Shown: piece by piece, positions 53,103-62,280 of the stretch
How the letters are laid out: each line of letters opens with the position of its first letter
How positions within the stretch are numbered: position 1 is the first letter of the stretch
Assembly (NCBI RefSeq): GCF_900105835.1
Contig: NZ_LT629783.1
Coordinates: 4,114,501 to 4,178,500, forward strand
Length of the DNA stretch: 64,000 nucleotides
Source of the DNA: Pseudomonas fragi
GTDB lineage: Bacteria > Pseudomonadota > Gammaproteobacteria > Pseudomonadales > Pseudomonadaceae
Direction of reading: 5' to 3'
Notes under the pieces: generated by a model
Databases searched by the model: none
What the model was told of the DNA's origin: nothing
Seen by the model: the letters and a program-made list of their open reading frames with translations, nothing else
Made by a program: the position numbers and the translations under genes

Positions 53103-53240
53103 GCTGTGTACCTCCGCCGCAGGGCCGGTAAAGCCTCTTCTTGTGGGGGCCCCCTGTTGAGGGCGTTTTTTATCAGAGGCTTTTCGGGCGAGCGGAGAAA
53201 TCAGACTGTTCTGCTTGGTGTGTAGTCCATCGCTTAGTTT

Positions 53241-54257
53241 TTAAGCGACCTGATTTACACCTGCGTGCAGGAACTGTTGACGATACTGGTTTGGCGACAG
53301 CTCGGTATGTTGGCGAAACAGTCGCGCGAAGAAGCTGGCGTCGTCATAGCCTACGTCGTAGCTGATGGTCTTGATGCTTTTGCGGGTGGCCGAGAGCAGG
53401 CCTTTGGCGGTTTCTATGCGCAGGCGCTGCAGGTAGTGCAGGGGCTTGTCGCCGGTGGCCAGTTGAAAGCGGCGCATAAAGTTGCGGATGCTCATGCCGT
53501 GATCGCGGGCGACGTCTTCGAAGCGGAACTTGTCGGCGAAGTGCTCTTCGAGCCAGTGCTGGATTTGCAGGATGATCACGTCCTGGTGCAGCTTCTGGCC
53601 GCCAAAGCCGATGCGCCCCGGGGTGTAGTTGCGCTGCACCTCGTAAAGGATGTCGCGGGCCACGGCCTGGGCGATGTTGGCGCCGCAAAAACGCTCGATC
53701 ATGTAGATATAGAGGTCGCAGGCCGAGGTCGGCCCGCCGGCGCAGTAGAGGTTGTCGGCGTCGGTGAGGTGCTTGTCCTGGTTGAGGTGTACCTGGGGGT
53801 AGCGACGGGCGAAGGTATCGAAAAAACGCCAGTAGGTTGTGGCCTCCTTGCCGTCGAGCAGCCCGGCTTCGGCGAGCCAGAATACCCCGGTGGCCTCGGC
53901 GCACAGCACGGCACCGCGGGCATGTTGTTCGCGCAGCCAGGGCACTACTTGCGGGTAGCGCTGGCAGAGGGTGTCGAAGTCATCACCGAAGGCCGGGAGG
54001 ATGATGATGTCAGTGTCCTCCAGGGCGCCGTCCACGGGGAGAACCACGTCGCTGAAGCTGGTGGCCGACTTGCCGTCGGGGCTCACCAGGCGGGTTTCGA
54101 AGGTGGGGGTCAGGCCTTGGCCCAGTTGCTTGCCGTGACGCAGGCTGGCGAGGTGAAAGAAGTCCTTGGCATGCATCAGGGTCGAGGCGAACACCCGATC
54201 GATGGCCAAAATACTGACACGCCGCAGGGGCGTGGAGAGTTGATTAGACATAGACAT
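53241..54257 (-). CDS. GlxA-family AraC-type transcriptional regulator
   Basis: Regulator of 338 residues. N-terminal DJ-1/PfpI-like domain (about 10-200, VSILAIDRVFASTLMHAKDFFHLAS, GAVLCAEATGVFWLAEAGLLDG) and C-terminal AraC helix-turn-helix pair (DVARDHGMSIRNFMRRFQLATGDKPLHYLQRLRIE, SIKTISYDVGYDDASFFARLFRQ). The presumed start is ATG 54257 or 54251; neither has a good ribosome site. Target genes unknown; the neighbouring asparaginase or aldo-keto reductase are candidates. Confidence 0.88.
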   Translation of the reverse strand: MSMSNQLSTPLRRVSILAIDRVFASTLMHAKDFFHLASLRHGKQLGQGLTPTFETRLVSPDGKSATSFSDVVLPVDGALEDTDIIILPAFGDDFDTLCQRYPQVVPWLREQHARGAVLCAEATGVFWLAEAGLLDGKEATTYWRFFDTFARRYPQVHLNQDKHLTDADNLYCAGGPTSACDLYIYMIERFCGANIAQAVARDILYEVQRNYTPGRIGFGGQKLHQDVIILQIQHWLEEHFADKFRFEDVARDHGMSIRNFMRRFQLATGDKPLHYLQRLRIETAKGLLSATRKSIKTISYDVGYDDASFFARLFRQHTELSPNQYRQQFLHAGVNQVA

Positions 54258-54359
54258 ATTTTGATTATTCTTATAGGTGAAATTGGTCAACTTGCGGCTG
54301 GATCGTCTTATGTTTTTTCCTGTGTGTCCAGAGGTTGCTGCTTTTGTGGGGGCGGTGGG

Positions 54360-55400
54360 TCAAGGTGCCGGGTTTGGCTGGTCCTTGTGGATCGCTTCAA
54401 TGCCCGCCAGCACGTCATCCGACAGCTTCAGGTCGTGGCTGGCAATATTGCTTTTGAGTTGCTCCATCGTCGTGGCGCCAATGATATTGCTGGTAACGAA
54501 CGGTTGGCGGGTAACGAAAGCCAGGGCCATTTGCGCCGGGTCCAGGCCATGTTCGCGGGCCAGGGCCACATAGCGCTCGCTGGCAGCCACGGCCTGCGGG
54601 TTTGAATAGCGCGAGAAGCGGCTGTAGAGGCTCAGGCGGCCTTTTGGCGGTTGGGCGCCGCCACTGTACTTGCCAGTGAGCATGCCGAACGCCAGGGGCG
54701 AGTAGGCGAGCAGGCCGCATTGTTCGCGAATGGCGATCTCCGCCAGGCCCACTTCAAAGCTGCGGTTGAGCAGGCTGTAGGGGTTCTGGATCGATACGGC
54801 GCGTGGCCAGCCGCGGCTTTCGGCCAGTTGCAGGAACTTCATGGTGGCCCACGGCGTTTCGTTGGACAGGCCGATATGGCGGATCTTGCCGGCCCTGACC
54901 TGCTCGTCGAGCGCTTCGAGGGTGTCTTCCAGCGGGGTAAAGGCTTCGTCGGCGTTGTGGCTGTAGCCCAATTGGCCGAAGAAGTTGGTGCTGCGCTCCG
55001 GCCAGTGCAACTGGTAGAGGTCGATCCAGTCGGTTTGCAGGCGCTTGAGGCTGGCGTCCAGGGCTTGCACGATATGGGTGCGGTTGTGCTTGAGGTTGCC
55101 GTCACGGATGTAGTCGATACCGTTGCCGGGGCCGGCGATCTTGCTGGCCAGGATCCAGTCGGCGCGATCACCGCGCTCCTTGAACCAGTTGCCGATATAG
55201 CGCTCGGTAGTGGCGTAGGTTTCGGCCTTGGGCGGTACCGGGTACATTTCGGCAGTATCGATAAAATTGATGCCGGCATCTTTGGCGTAAGCGATCTGCT
55301 CGAAGGCTTCAGCCTGGGTGTTCTGCTCGCCCCAGGTCATGGTCCCGAGGGCGATTGCGCTTACGTTCAGGTCGGTGCGGCCAAGCTTTCGGTAGTCCAT
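54360..55400 (-). CDS. NADP(H)-dependent aldo-keto reductase (Tas-type)
   Basis: Aldo-keto reductase of 346 residues. Catalytic Asp-Tyr in FIDTAEMYPVPP, Lys in ILASKIAGPG and His in DLYQLHWPERSTNFFG are present. The insertion after LHWPERSTNFFGQLGY identifies the Tas/YajO subgroup. Start at 55400 (MDYRKLGRTDL) has AAGGAG 8 bases upstream; the longer open frame is not used. Substrate unknown. Confidence 0.9.
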   Translation of the reverse strand: MDYRKLGRTDLNVSAIALGTMTWGEQNTQAEAFEQIAYAKDAGINFIDTAEMYPVPPKAETYATTERYIGNWFKERGDRADWILASKIAGPGNGIDYIRDGNLKHNRTHIVQALDASLKRLQTDWIDLYQLHWPERSTNFFGQLGYSHNADEAFTPLEDTLEALDEQVRAGKIRHIGLSNETPWATMKFLQLAESRGWPRAVSIQNPYSLLNRSFEVGLAEIAIREQCGLLAYSPLAFGMLTGKYSGGAQPPKGRLSLYSRFSRYSNPQAVAASERYVALAREHGLDPAQMALAFVTRQPFVTSNIIGATTMEQLKSNIASHDLKLSDDVLAGIEAIHKDQPNPAP

Positions 55401-55646
55401 CGGGTGCTCCTTCGGGTAAACAAACATAAAAGCAGGTTGTAATTTTTTGCGCAATCTGGATAATTGCCCACCTCTTTCTGCAGTGGAAGTGATGCGCCGC
55501 CTGCCGAAGAATCTTGCCGTTGAACGGACGCGCTGACCCGAGCCCCCGATAGCGTCTGTATCCGGCTGCCTTTGACTTGTCAAAGTACGCACTATTCAGT
55601 AAGATCCGCCGTCTAATTTACAGGGCGGCCCCTGAGGCTATAAAGA

Positions 55647-56075
55647 ATGAAAACTTTTACTGCTAAACCAGAAACAGTAAAGCGCGACTGGTTTGTCGTC
55701 GACGCTGCTGGTCAGACCCTGGGTCGTCTGGCCACCGAGATCGCGAGCCGTCTGCGTGGCAAGCACAAGCCGGAATACACTCCGCACGTTGACACCGGTG
55801 ACTACATCGTTGTTATCAACGCTGAGCAAATCCGTGTTACTGGTGCTAAAACCACTGACAAGATGTACTACTCTCACTCCGGTTTCCCGGGCGGGATTAA
55901 GTCGATCAACTTCGAAAAGCTGATCGCCAAAGCTCCTGAGCGCGTGATCGAGACCGCGGTTAAAGGCATGCTGCCTAAAAACCCACTGGGTCGCGACATG
56001 TACCGTAAGCTGAAAGTCTATGCGGGCGCTGCTCACCCTCATACTGCTCAGCAGCCCCAAGAACTGAAGTTTTAA
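55647..56075 (+). CDS. rplM: 50S ribosomal protein L13
   Basis: 142 residues, the exact family length. [20 protein letters not shown], the L13 signature [15 protein letters not shown] and [11 protein letters not shown] are all present. It leads the rplM-rpsI operon, 14 bases before rpsI. Confidence 0.98.
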   Translation: MKTFTAKPETVKRDWFVVDAAGQTLGRLATEIASRLRGKHKPEYTPHVDTGDYIVVINAEQIRVTGAKTTDKMYYSHSGFPGGIKSINFEKLIAKAPERVIETAVKGMLPKNPLGRDMYRKLKVYAGAAHPHTAQQPQELKF

Positions 56076-56089
56076 CGGAATAGTTCATT

Positions 56090-56482
56090 ATGTCGGCGAC
56101 TCAAAACTACGGCACTGGCCGTCGTAAAACCGCAACCGCTCGCGTTTTCCTGCGTCCGGGTACCGGTAACATCTCCATCAACAACCGCACTCTGGAGAAT
56201 TTCTTCGGTCGCGAAACTGCCCGCATGGTAGTTCGTCAGCCGTTGGAACTGACTGAGACTGTCGAGAAATTCGACATCTACGTCACCGTGATCGGTGGTG
56301 GTGTAAGTGGTCAAGCTGGCGCAATCCGCCACGGTATCACTCGCGCACTGATGCAGTATGACGAAACCCTGCGTGGCGCTCTGCGCAAAGCTGGCTTCGT
56401 TACTCGCGATGCTCGTGAAGTTGAACGTAAGAAAGTCGGTCTGCGTAAAGCGCGTAAGCGTCCGCAGTACTCGAAGCGTTAA
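56090..56482 (+). CDS. rpsI: 30S ribosomal protein S9
   Basis: 130 residues with the C-terminal [17 protein letters not shown] tail that reaches the P-site t[20 protein letters not shown] and [15 protein letters not shown] are diagnostic. Partner of rplM; a terminator follows. Confidence 0.98.
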   Translation: MSATQNYGTGRRKTATARVFLRPGTGNISINNRTLENFFGRETARMVVRQPLELTETVEKFDIYVTVIGGGVSGQAGAIRHGITRALMQYDETLRGALRKAGFVTRDAREVERKKVGLRKARKRPQYSKR

Positions 56483-56497
56483 TTCGCAGCTTCGTTC

Positions 56498-56535
56498 AAA
56501 AAAGCCCAGTCTCCTTCGGAGCTGGGCTTTTTTTA
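56498..56535 (+). terminator. rpsI terminator
   Basis: AGCCCAGTCTCC / GGAGCTGGGCT stem with a TTCG loop, then TTTTTTT. Confidence 0.92.
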
Positions 56536-56562
56536 TGGGCGATGATTTAACGGTGTGACAAC

Positions 56563-56589
56563 TTGCCACATCCAGCAAACGCCTATACT
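56563..56589 (+). promoter_or_regulatory. Candidate petABC promoter
   Basis: TTGCCA (56563-56568) and TATACT (56584-56589) are separated by 15 bases, slightly short. It lies about 150 bases before petA, directly after the rpsI terminator. Confidence 0.4.
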
Positions 56590-56736
56590 ACAAGGCCTGT
56601 AGCCGCCCCAGAGCGGTAATTACCTTGTAAGACTAGGGGCTTTTCATTACCATTCTGCAAAATTTTTATAAGTAATAGATGCATATTTAGTAGATGCCTG
56701 ATTTAACAGGCCACAAAGCTGATGGGAGAGGACTGA

Positions 56737-57330
56737 ATGAGCAATGACGGCGTAAATGTCGGCCGGCGTCGCTTCCTCGTAGCAGCCACATCCGTGGTGG
56801 GTGCTGCAGGAGCGGTGGGGGCGGCGGTCCCGTTCGTGGGGTCGTGGTTTCCCAGTGCCAAGGCGAAAGCCGCTGGCGCACCGGTGAAAGTGAATATTGC
56901 AAAGGTTGAGCCAGGTCAGCAAATGATTGCTGAGTGGCGTGGTCAGCCGGTATTCATCGTACGTCGCACCGAGGAGATCCTGGCAAACCTGAAGAAGATT
57001 GAAGGGCAGCTCGCTGACCCGGACTCCAAGCAATCTGATCAGCCAGCTTATGTGAACCCCGAGTTGCGGTCGATCAAGCCAGAGATTCTGTTGTTGATCG
57101 GTATTTGCACCCACTTGGGTTGCTCGCCTACATTCCGTCCCGAGGTCGCGCCTGTAGATCTTGGCAAGGACTGGGTCGGTGGCTATTTCTGCCCTTGTCA
57201 TGGTTCGCACTATGATCTGGCCGGCCGCGTCTACAAGGCCCAACCAGCCCCGCTGAACCTGCCAGTACCGCCCTACTACTATGAGACGGACAACATTGTT
57301 GTCGTTGGCCTCGATGGGGAGAACGCGTAA
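56737..57330 (+). CDS. petA: Ubiquinol-cytochrome c reductase Rieske iron-sulfur subunit
   Basis: 197 residues. Tat-type signal (GRRRFLVAATS) with one membrane anchor at 17-38, then the Rieske domain. 2Fe-2S ligands are Cys124-His126 (CTHLGC) and Cys152-His155 (CPCHGSHYD); Cys129 and Cys154 form the disulfide. First gene of petABC, each overlapping the next by one base. Confidence 0.97.
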   Translation: MSNDGVNVGRRRFLVAATSVVGAAGAVGAAVPFVGSWFPSAKAKAAGAPVKVNIAKVEPGQQMIAEWRGQPVFIVRRTEEILANLKKIEGQLADPDSKQSDQPAYVNPELRSIKPEILLLIGICTHLGCSPTFRPEVAPVDLGKDWVGGYFCPCHGSHYDLAGRVYKAQPAPLNLPVPPYYYETDNIVVVGLDGENA

Positions 57331-58541
57331 TGAGCAAGTTCATGGATTGGGTAGATGCCCGCTTCCCCGCCACCAAGATGTGGGAAGACCACCTCAGCAA
57401 GTACTACGCCCCGAAGAACTTCAACTTCTTCTATTTCTTTGGTTCTCTCGCATTGCTCGTTCTGGTTAACCAGATCGTGACCGGTGTGTGGCTGACCATG
57501 AGCTACACGCCGTCGGCTGAAGAAGCCTTTGCTTCTGTCGAATACATCATGCGTGACGTCGAATACGGCTCAATTCTGCGCTTGCTGCACTCTACCGGTG
57601 CATCGGCGTTCTTTATCGTCGTTTACCTGCACATGTTCCGTGGCCTGCTCTATGGCTCGTACCAGAAGCCCCGCGAGCTGGTCTGGCTGTTCGGCATGAT
57701 GATCTACCTGGCCCTGATGGCTGAAGCCTTTATGGGTTACCTGCTGCCTTGGGGGCAAATGTCCTACTGGGGCGCCCAGGTGATCATTTCGCTGTTCGGT
57801 GCAATTCCGGTGATCGGTAACGATCTGACCCAGTGGATTCGCGGTGACTACCTGATCTCCGGGATTACCCTGAACCGCTTCTTTGCCCTTCACGTCGTGG
57901 CCTTGCCTATCGTGATCCTGGGTCTGGTGGTGCTGCACATTCTGGCCCTGCACGAAGTCGGCTCCAACAACCCTGACGGCGTGGACATCAAGAAGCACAA
58001 GGACGAAAACGGCATACCGCTGGACGGCATTCCGTTCCACCCGTACTACACCGTCAAAGACATTGTCGGCGTGGTGGTGTTCCTGTTTATCTTCTGCTCG
58101 ATTGTGTTCTTCTTCCCGGAAATGGGTGGTTACTTCCTGGAAAAACCGAACTTTGAACAGGCTAACGCCTTCAAGACGCCGGAGCACATTGCCCCTGTCT
58201 GGTACTTCACGCCGTTCTACGCGATCCTGCGGGCCATCCCGGACAAGCTGCTTGGCGTCATTGCCATGGGCGCCGCGATTGCCGTGCTGTTCGTGTTGCC
58301 GTGGCTTGACCGCAGCCCGGTCAAATCCATGCGCTACAAGGGCTGGATGAGCAAGGTATGGCTGTGGGTGTTCTGCATCTCCTTCGTGATCCTGGGCGTG
58401 TTGGGTGTATTGGCACCGACCCCGGGCCGCACGCTGCTGTCGCAGGTGTGTACGTTCCTGTACTTCGCCTACTTCATTCTGATGCCGTTCTACACCAGGC
58501 TTGAGAAGACCAAACCGGTTCCGGAAAGGGTGACTGGCTGA
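57330..58541 (+). CDS. petB: Cytochrome b of the bc1 complex
   Basis: 403 residues, eight-helix full-length cytochrome b. The four haem-ligand His lie in helices B and D: HSTGASAFFIVVYLHMFRG and HVVALPIVILGLVVLHI. The Qo motif PEWY is replaced in spelling by PVWYFTPFYAILRAIPDK, normal for pseudomonads. The ATG shares one base with the petA stop. Confidence 0.96.
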   Translation: MSKFMDWVDARFPATKMWEDHLSKYYAPKNFNFFYFFGSLALLVLVNQIVTGVWLTMSYTPSAEEAFASVEYIMRDVEYGSILRLLHSTGASAFFIVVYLHMFRGLLYGSYQKPRELVWLFGMMIYLALMAEAFMGYLLPWGQMSYWGAQVIISLFGAIPVIGNDLTQWIRGDYLISGITLNRFFALHVVALPIVILGLVVLHILALHEVGSNNPDGVDIKKHKDENGIPLDGIPFHPYYTVKDIVGVVVFLFIFCSIVFFFPEMGGYFLEKPNFEQANAFKTPEHIAPVWYFTPFYAILRAIPDKLLGVIAMGAAIAVLFVLPWLDRSPVKSMRYKGWMSKVWLWVFCISFVILGVLGVLAPTPGRTLLSQVCTFLYFAYFILMPFYTRLEKTKPVPERVTG

Positions 58542-59320
58542 TGAAAAAGCTATTTGCTGTATTGATGCTCGCGGTAATGCCTGTGTTCTCCTTTGCGGCA
58601 GAACAGGGTGTGCAGCTCGACAAGGTCGACATCGATGTTTCTGACAAGGCGGCCCTGCAGGACGGCGCGCGTACATTCGCCAACTACTGCATGGGCTGTC
58701 ACAGTGCCAAGTTCCAGCGTTACGAGCGCGTAGCCGACGACCTGGGCATCCCCCATGAAGTCATGCTTGATAACCTGGTGTTCACCGGTGCCAAGATTGG
58801 CGATCACATGAAGATCGGCATGCAGCCCAACGATGCCAAGGCCTGGTTCGGTGCAGCACCGCCGGACCTGACCCTGGTAGCCCGTGTGCGCGGCACCGAC
58901 TGGCTGTACAGCTACCTGCGTGCCTTCTACGAAGACCCGTCGCGCCCCTGGGGTGTGAACAACAAGGTCTTCCCGAACGTAGGCATGCCTAACGTGCTGG
59001 CACCGTTGCAAGGTCGTCAGGTCATCGGTTGCAAGCAAGTTCAGATCGTCGAAGACGGCAAGAAGCAGTATGATCCGCTCACCGGCACGCCTTTGACCCA
59101 TGAAGCGTGCGACCAGCTGACAGTGCTGCCAAAAACCGGCGCCCTGACAGAAGAGCAGTTCGATGAGAAGATCAAGAACCTTGTGACCTTCCTGGCCTAC
59201 TCGGCCAACCCGGTGAAGCTGGAGCATCAGCGCATCGGTACTTACGTGCTGATCTACCTGGCCTTCCTCTTTGTATTCGCTTATCTGCTCAAGCGCGAAT
59301 ACTGGAAAGATGTGCACTGA
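58541..59320 (+). CDS. petC: Cytochrome c1 of the bc1 complex
   Basis: 259 residues: signal peptide (MKKLFAVLMLAVMPVFSFA), haem site Cys50-Cys53-His54 (CMGCH), and a C-terminal anchor (YVLIYLAFLFVFAYLLKREYW). The methionine ligand is in the IGMQPND/VGMPN region. The ATG shares one base with the petB stop. Confidence 0.96.
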   Translation: MKKLFAVLMLAVMPVFSFAAEQGVQLDKVDIDVSDKAALQDGARTFANYCMGCHSAKFQRYERVADDLGIPHEVMLDNLVFTGAKIGDHMKIGMQPNDAKAWFGAAPPDLTLVARVRGTDWLYSYLRAFYEDPSRPWGVNNKVFPNVGMPNVLAPLQGRQVIGCKQVQIVEDGKKQYDPLTGTPLTHEACDQLTVLPKTGALTEEQFDEKIKNLVTFLAYSANPVKLEHQRIGTYVLIYLAFLFVFAYLLKREYWKDVH

Positions 59321-59506
59321 TATAGTTACACGCAATGCTGTTAATCGTGCGCGCCCAAGGGTGTCTCTGAAAAGGTAACAGTGCAGGTCGGGTGGCAGGT
59401 GGGGTCAATGACCTTGCCTGCCACCCGGGTTGCGGTTATCAGAGGCGTTCCTTGGGCGCGTTCGTTTTTCTGCTCCCGATAATTTCAACAAGCGAGGAGG
59501 ACCGCC

Positions 59507-60124
59507 ATGGGCGTGACCAATCGGTTGGCCTGTTACTCCGACCCCGCCGACCACTATTCCCACCGAGTGCGCATTGTGCTCGCAGAGAAAGGTGTCAGCG
59601 CCGAGATCATCAGTGTGGAGGCGGGCCGTCAGCCGCCGAAGCTGATCGAAGTGAACCCCTACGGCAGCCTGCCAACCCTGGTCGATCGTGACCTGGCGTT
59701 GTGGGAGTCGACCGTGGTGATGGAATATCTGGATGAGCGCTACCCGCATCCGCCGTTGCTGCCGGTTTACCCGGTCGCGCGGGCCAATAGCCGCCTGCTG
59801 ATCCATCGCATCCAGCGCGACTGGTGTGCGCTGGTTGACCTGATCCTTGATTCGCGGACCAAGGAGCCGGCGCGTGTGCAGGCCCGCAAGGAGCTGCGCG
59901 AAAGCCTGACGGGTGTTTCTGCATTATTTGCCGACAAACCTTTTTTCCTCAGTGATGAGCAAAGTCTGGTCGACTGCTGCCTATTGCCGATACTCTGGCG
60001 CTTGCCTGTTTTGGGTATTGAATTGCCGCGGCCAGCCAAGCCGTTGCTCGACTATATGGAGCGCCAATTTGCGCGTGAGGCTTTCCAGGCGAGTCTGTCT
60101 GGTGTCGAACGCGACATGCGCTAA
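59507..60124 (+). CDS. sspA: Stringent starvation protein A (GST-fold)
   Basis: 205 residues of the SspA branch of the glutathione-transferase fold, which binds RNA polymerase and shapes transcription under stress. [24 protein letters not shown] and [17 protein letters not shown] are the family marks. A strong GAGGAGG ribosome site precedes the ATG. 186 bases after petC, 16 bases before sspB. Confidence 0.94.
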   Translation: MGVTNRLACYSDPADHYSHRVRIVLAEKGVSAEIISVEAGRQPPKLIEVNPYGSLPTLVDRDLALWESTVVMEYLDERYPHPPLLPVYPVARANSRLLIHRIQRDWCALVDLILDSRTKEPARVQARKELRESLTGVSALFADKPFFLSDEQSLVDCCLLPILWRLPVLGIELPRPAKPLLDYMERQFAREAFQASLSGVERDMR

Positions 60125-60140
60125 GGCTTAGGAGCCCTCG

Positions 60141-60554
60141 ATGAATTCAAGTCGACCTTATCTGGTGCGTGCGCTCTATGAGTGGATCGTTGATAACGAC
60201 TGCACTCCGCACATGCTGGTTAACTCTGACTACCCCAAGGTGCAAGTGCCTGCGGGTTTTGCCAGTGACGGGCAGATTGTCCTGAATGTTTCGCCAACCG
60301 CCGTGCGTCAATTGCACATGGACAACGAAGCAGTAAGCTTTGAAGGGCGTTTTGGTGGTGTGCCACACACGTTGTACGTGCCTATTGCCGCAATCCTGGG
60401 CGTTTACGCCCGTGAGAATGGCCAGGGCATGGTGTTCGACCTGGAAGAGCCTCTGGAGGCTGATGACGAGGTTGAGCCGGATGATGACGGTCCGCCGCCA
60501 GGCTCAGAGCCGCCGCGCCCTACAGGCCGACCAAGCCTGAAAGTGGTGAAGTAA
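60141..60554 (+). CDS. sspB: ClpXP adaptor SspB
   Basis: 137 residues: dimeric substrate-binding domain (SSRPYLVRALYEWIVDNDCTPH, YVPIAAILGVYARENGQGM), acidic linker, and the C-terminal ClpX-binding tail RPSLKVVK. Delivers ssrA-tagged proteins to ClpXP. Encoded with sspA. Confidence 0.95.
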   Translation: MNSSRPYLVRALYEWIVDNDCTPHMLVNSDYPKVQVPAGFASDGQIVLNVSPTAVRQLHMDNEAVSFEGRFGGVPHTLYVPIAAILGVYARENGQGMVFDLEEPLEADDEVEPDDDGPPPGSEPPRPTGRPSLKVVK

Positions 60555-60556
60555 TA

Positions 60557-60589
60557 AAAAAGGCGACCTGAAAAGGTCGCCTTTTTTGT
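60557..60589. terminator. sspB terminator (bidirectional)
   Basis: AAGGCGACCT/AGGTCGCCTT stem with GAAA loop, A-run before and T-run after. It closes sspAB and the convergent lipoprotein gene. Confidence 0.92.
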
Positions 60590-60608
60590 GCCTGGCAGTT
60601 GGGGGCTG

Positions 60609-61780
<1,172 letters not shown>

Positions 61781-61914
61781 CTATGTGACCTTAAGTAGGG
61801 CGGCTGGTCGGGCGTGATCCAGGTGTTGCTGGGTGACTTCCCGGCACAAGAATGTGCAGCCCGCAAAGCAAAGCAAAATCGTTAAAAAAGGGTGCTGGAA
61901 TCGGCCTGGCAGCG

Positions 61915-62280
61915 CTACTGGCTGTCAAAGGCATTCCGTAGCCAGTTCAATCGGGGTGTTGTGCTGTCCATTGTCACTACGTCAAAGCGGCACGGGTGAT
62001 TGGCCCAGCGCGCTTGTTGCTGCAAAAAGTGCTGGGCGGCCAGTACCAGCTTTTGACGCTTGCGTGCATCAATGCTGGCCAGTGCGCCACCCCATTGCGC
62101 GTGTTGGCGGTAACGAACTTCGACGAATACTACTGTATCGCCGTCAAGCATGACCAGATCCAGCTCGCCACGCTTGCATGACCAGTTCTGCGCCAGCAGG
62201 CGCAAACCCTGTTGCTCAAGATGCCGCAGCGCCAGGCGCTCGGCATCCTTGCCAGCTTGCTGGCTTGAGCGTTCGTGCAT
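61915..62280 (-). CDS. YraN family (UPF0102) nuclease-fold protein
   Basis: 121 residues with the restriction-endonuclease-like core GELDLVMLDGDTVVFVEVRYR (Glu, Asp, ExR). Function unsettled. Start at 62280 shares one base with the stop of lpoA, so the two are coupled. Confidence 0.9.
   Translation of the reverse strand: MHERSSQQAGKDAERLALRHLEQQGLRLLAQNWSCKRGELDLVMLDGDTVVFVEVRYRQHAQWGGALASIDARKRQKLVLAAQHFLQQQARWANHPCRFDVVTMDSTTPRLNWLRNAFDSQ

Noticed and set aside
55561..55605. rplM promoter at TTGACT (55572) with TATTCA or TAAGAT
   Set aside because: Spacers of 15 and 22 bases are both off the usual 17, so the assignment was not made.
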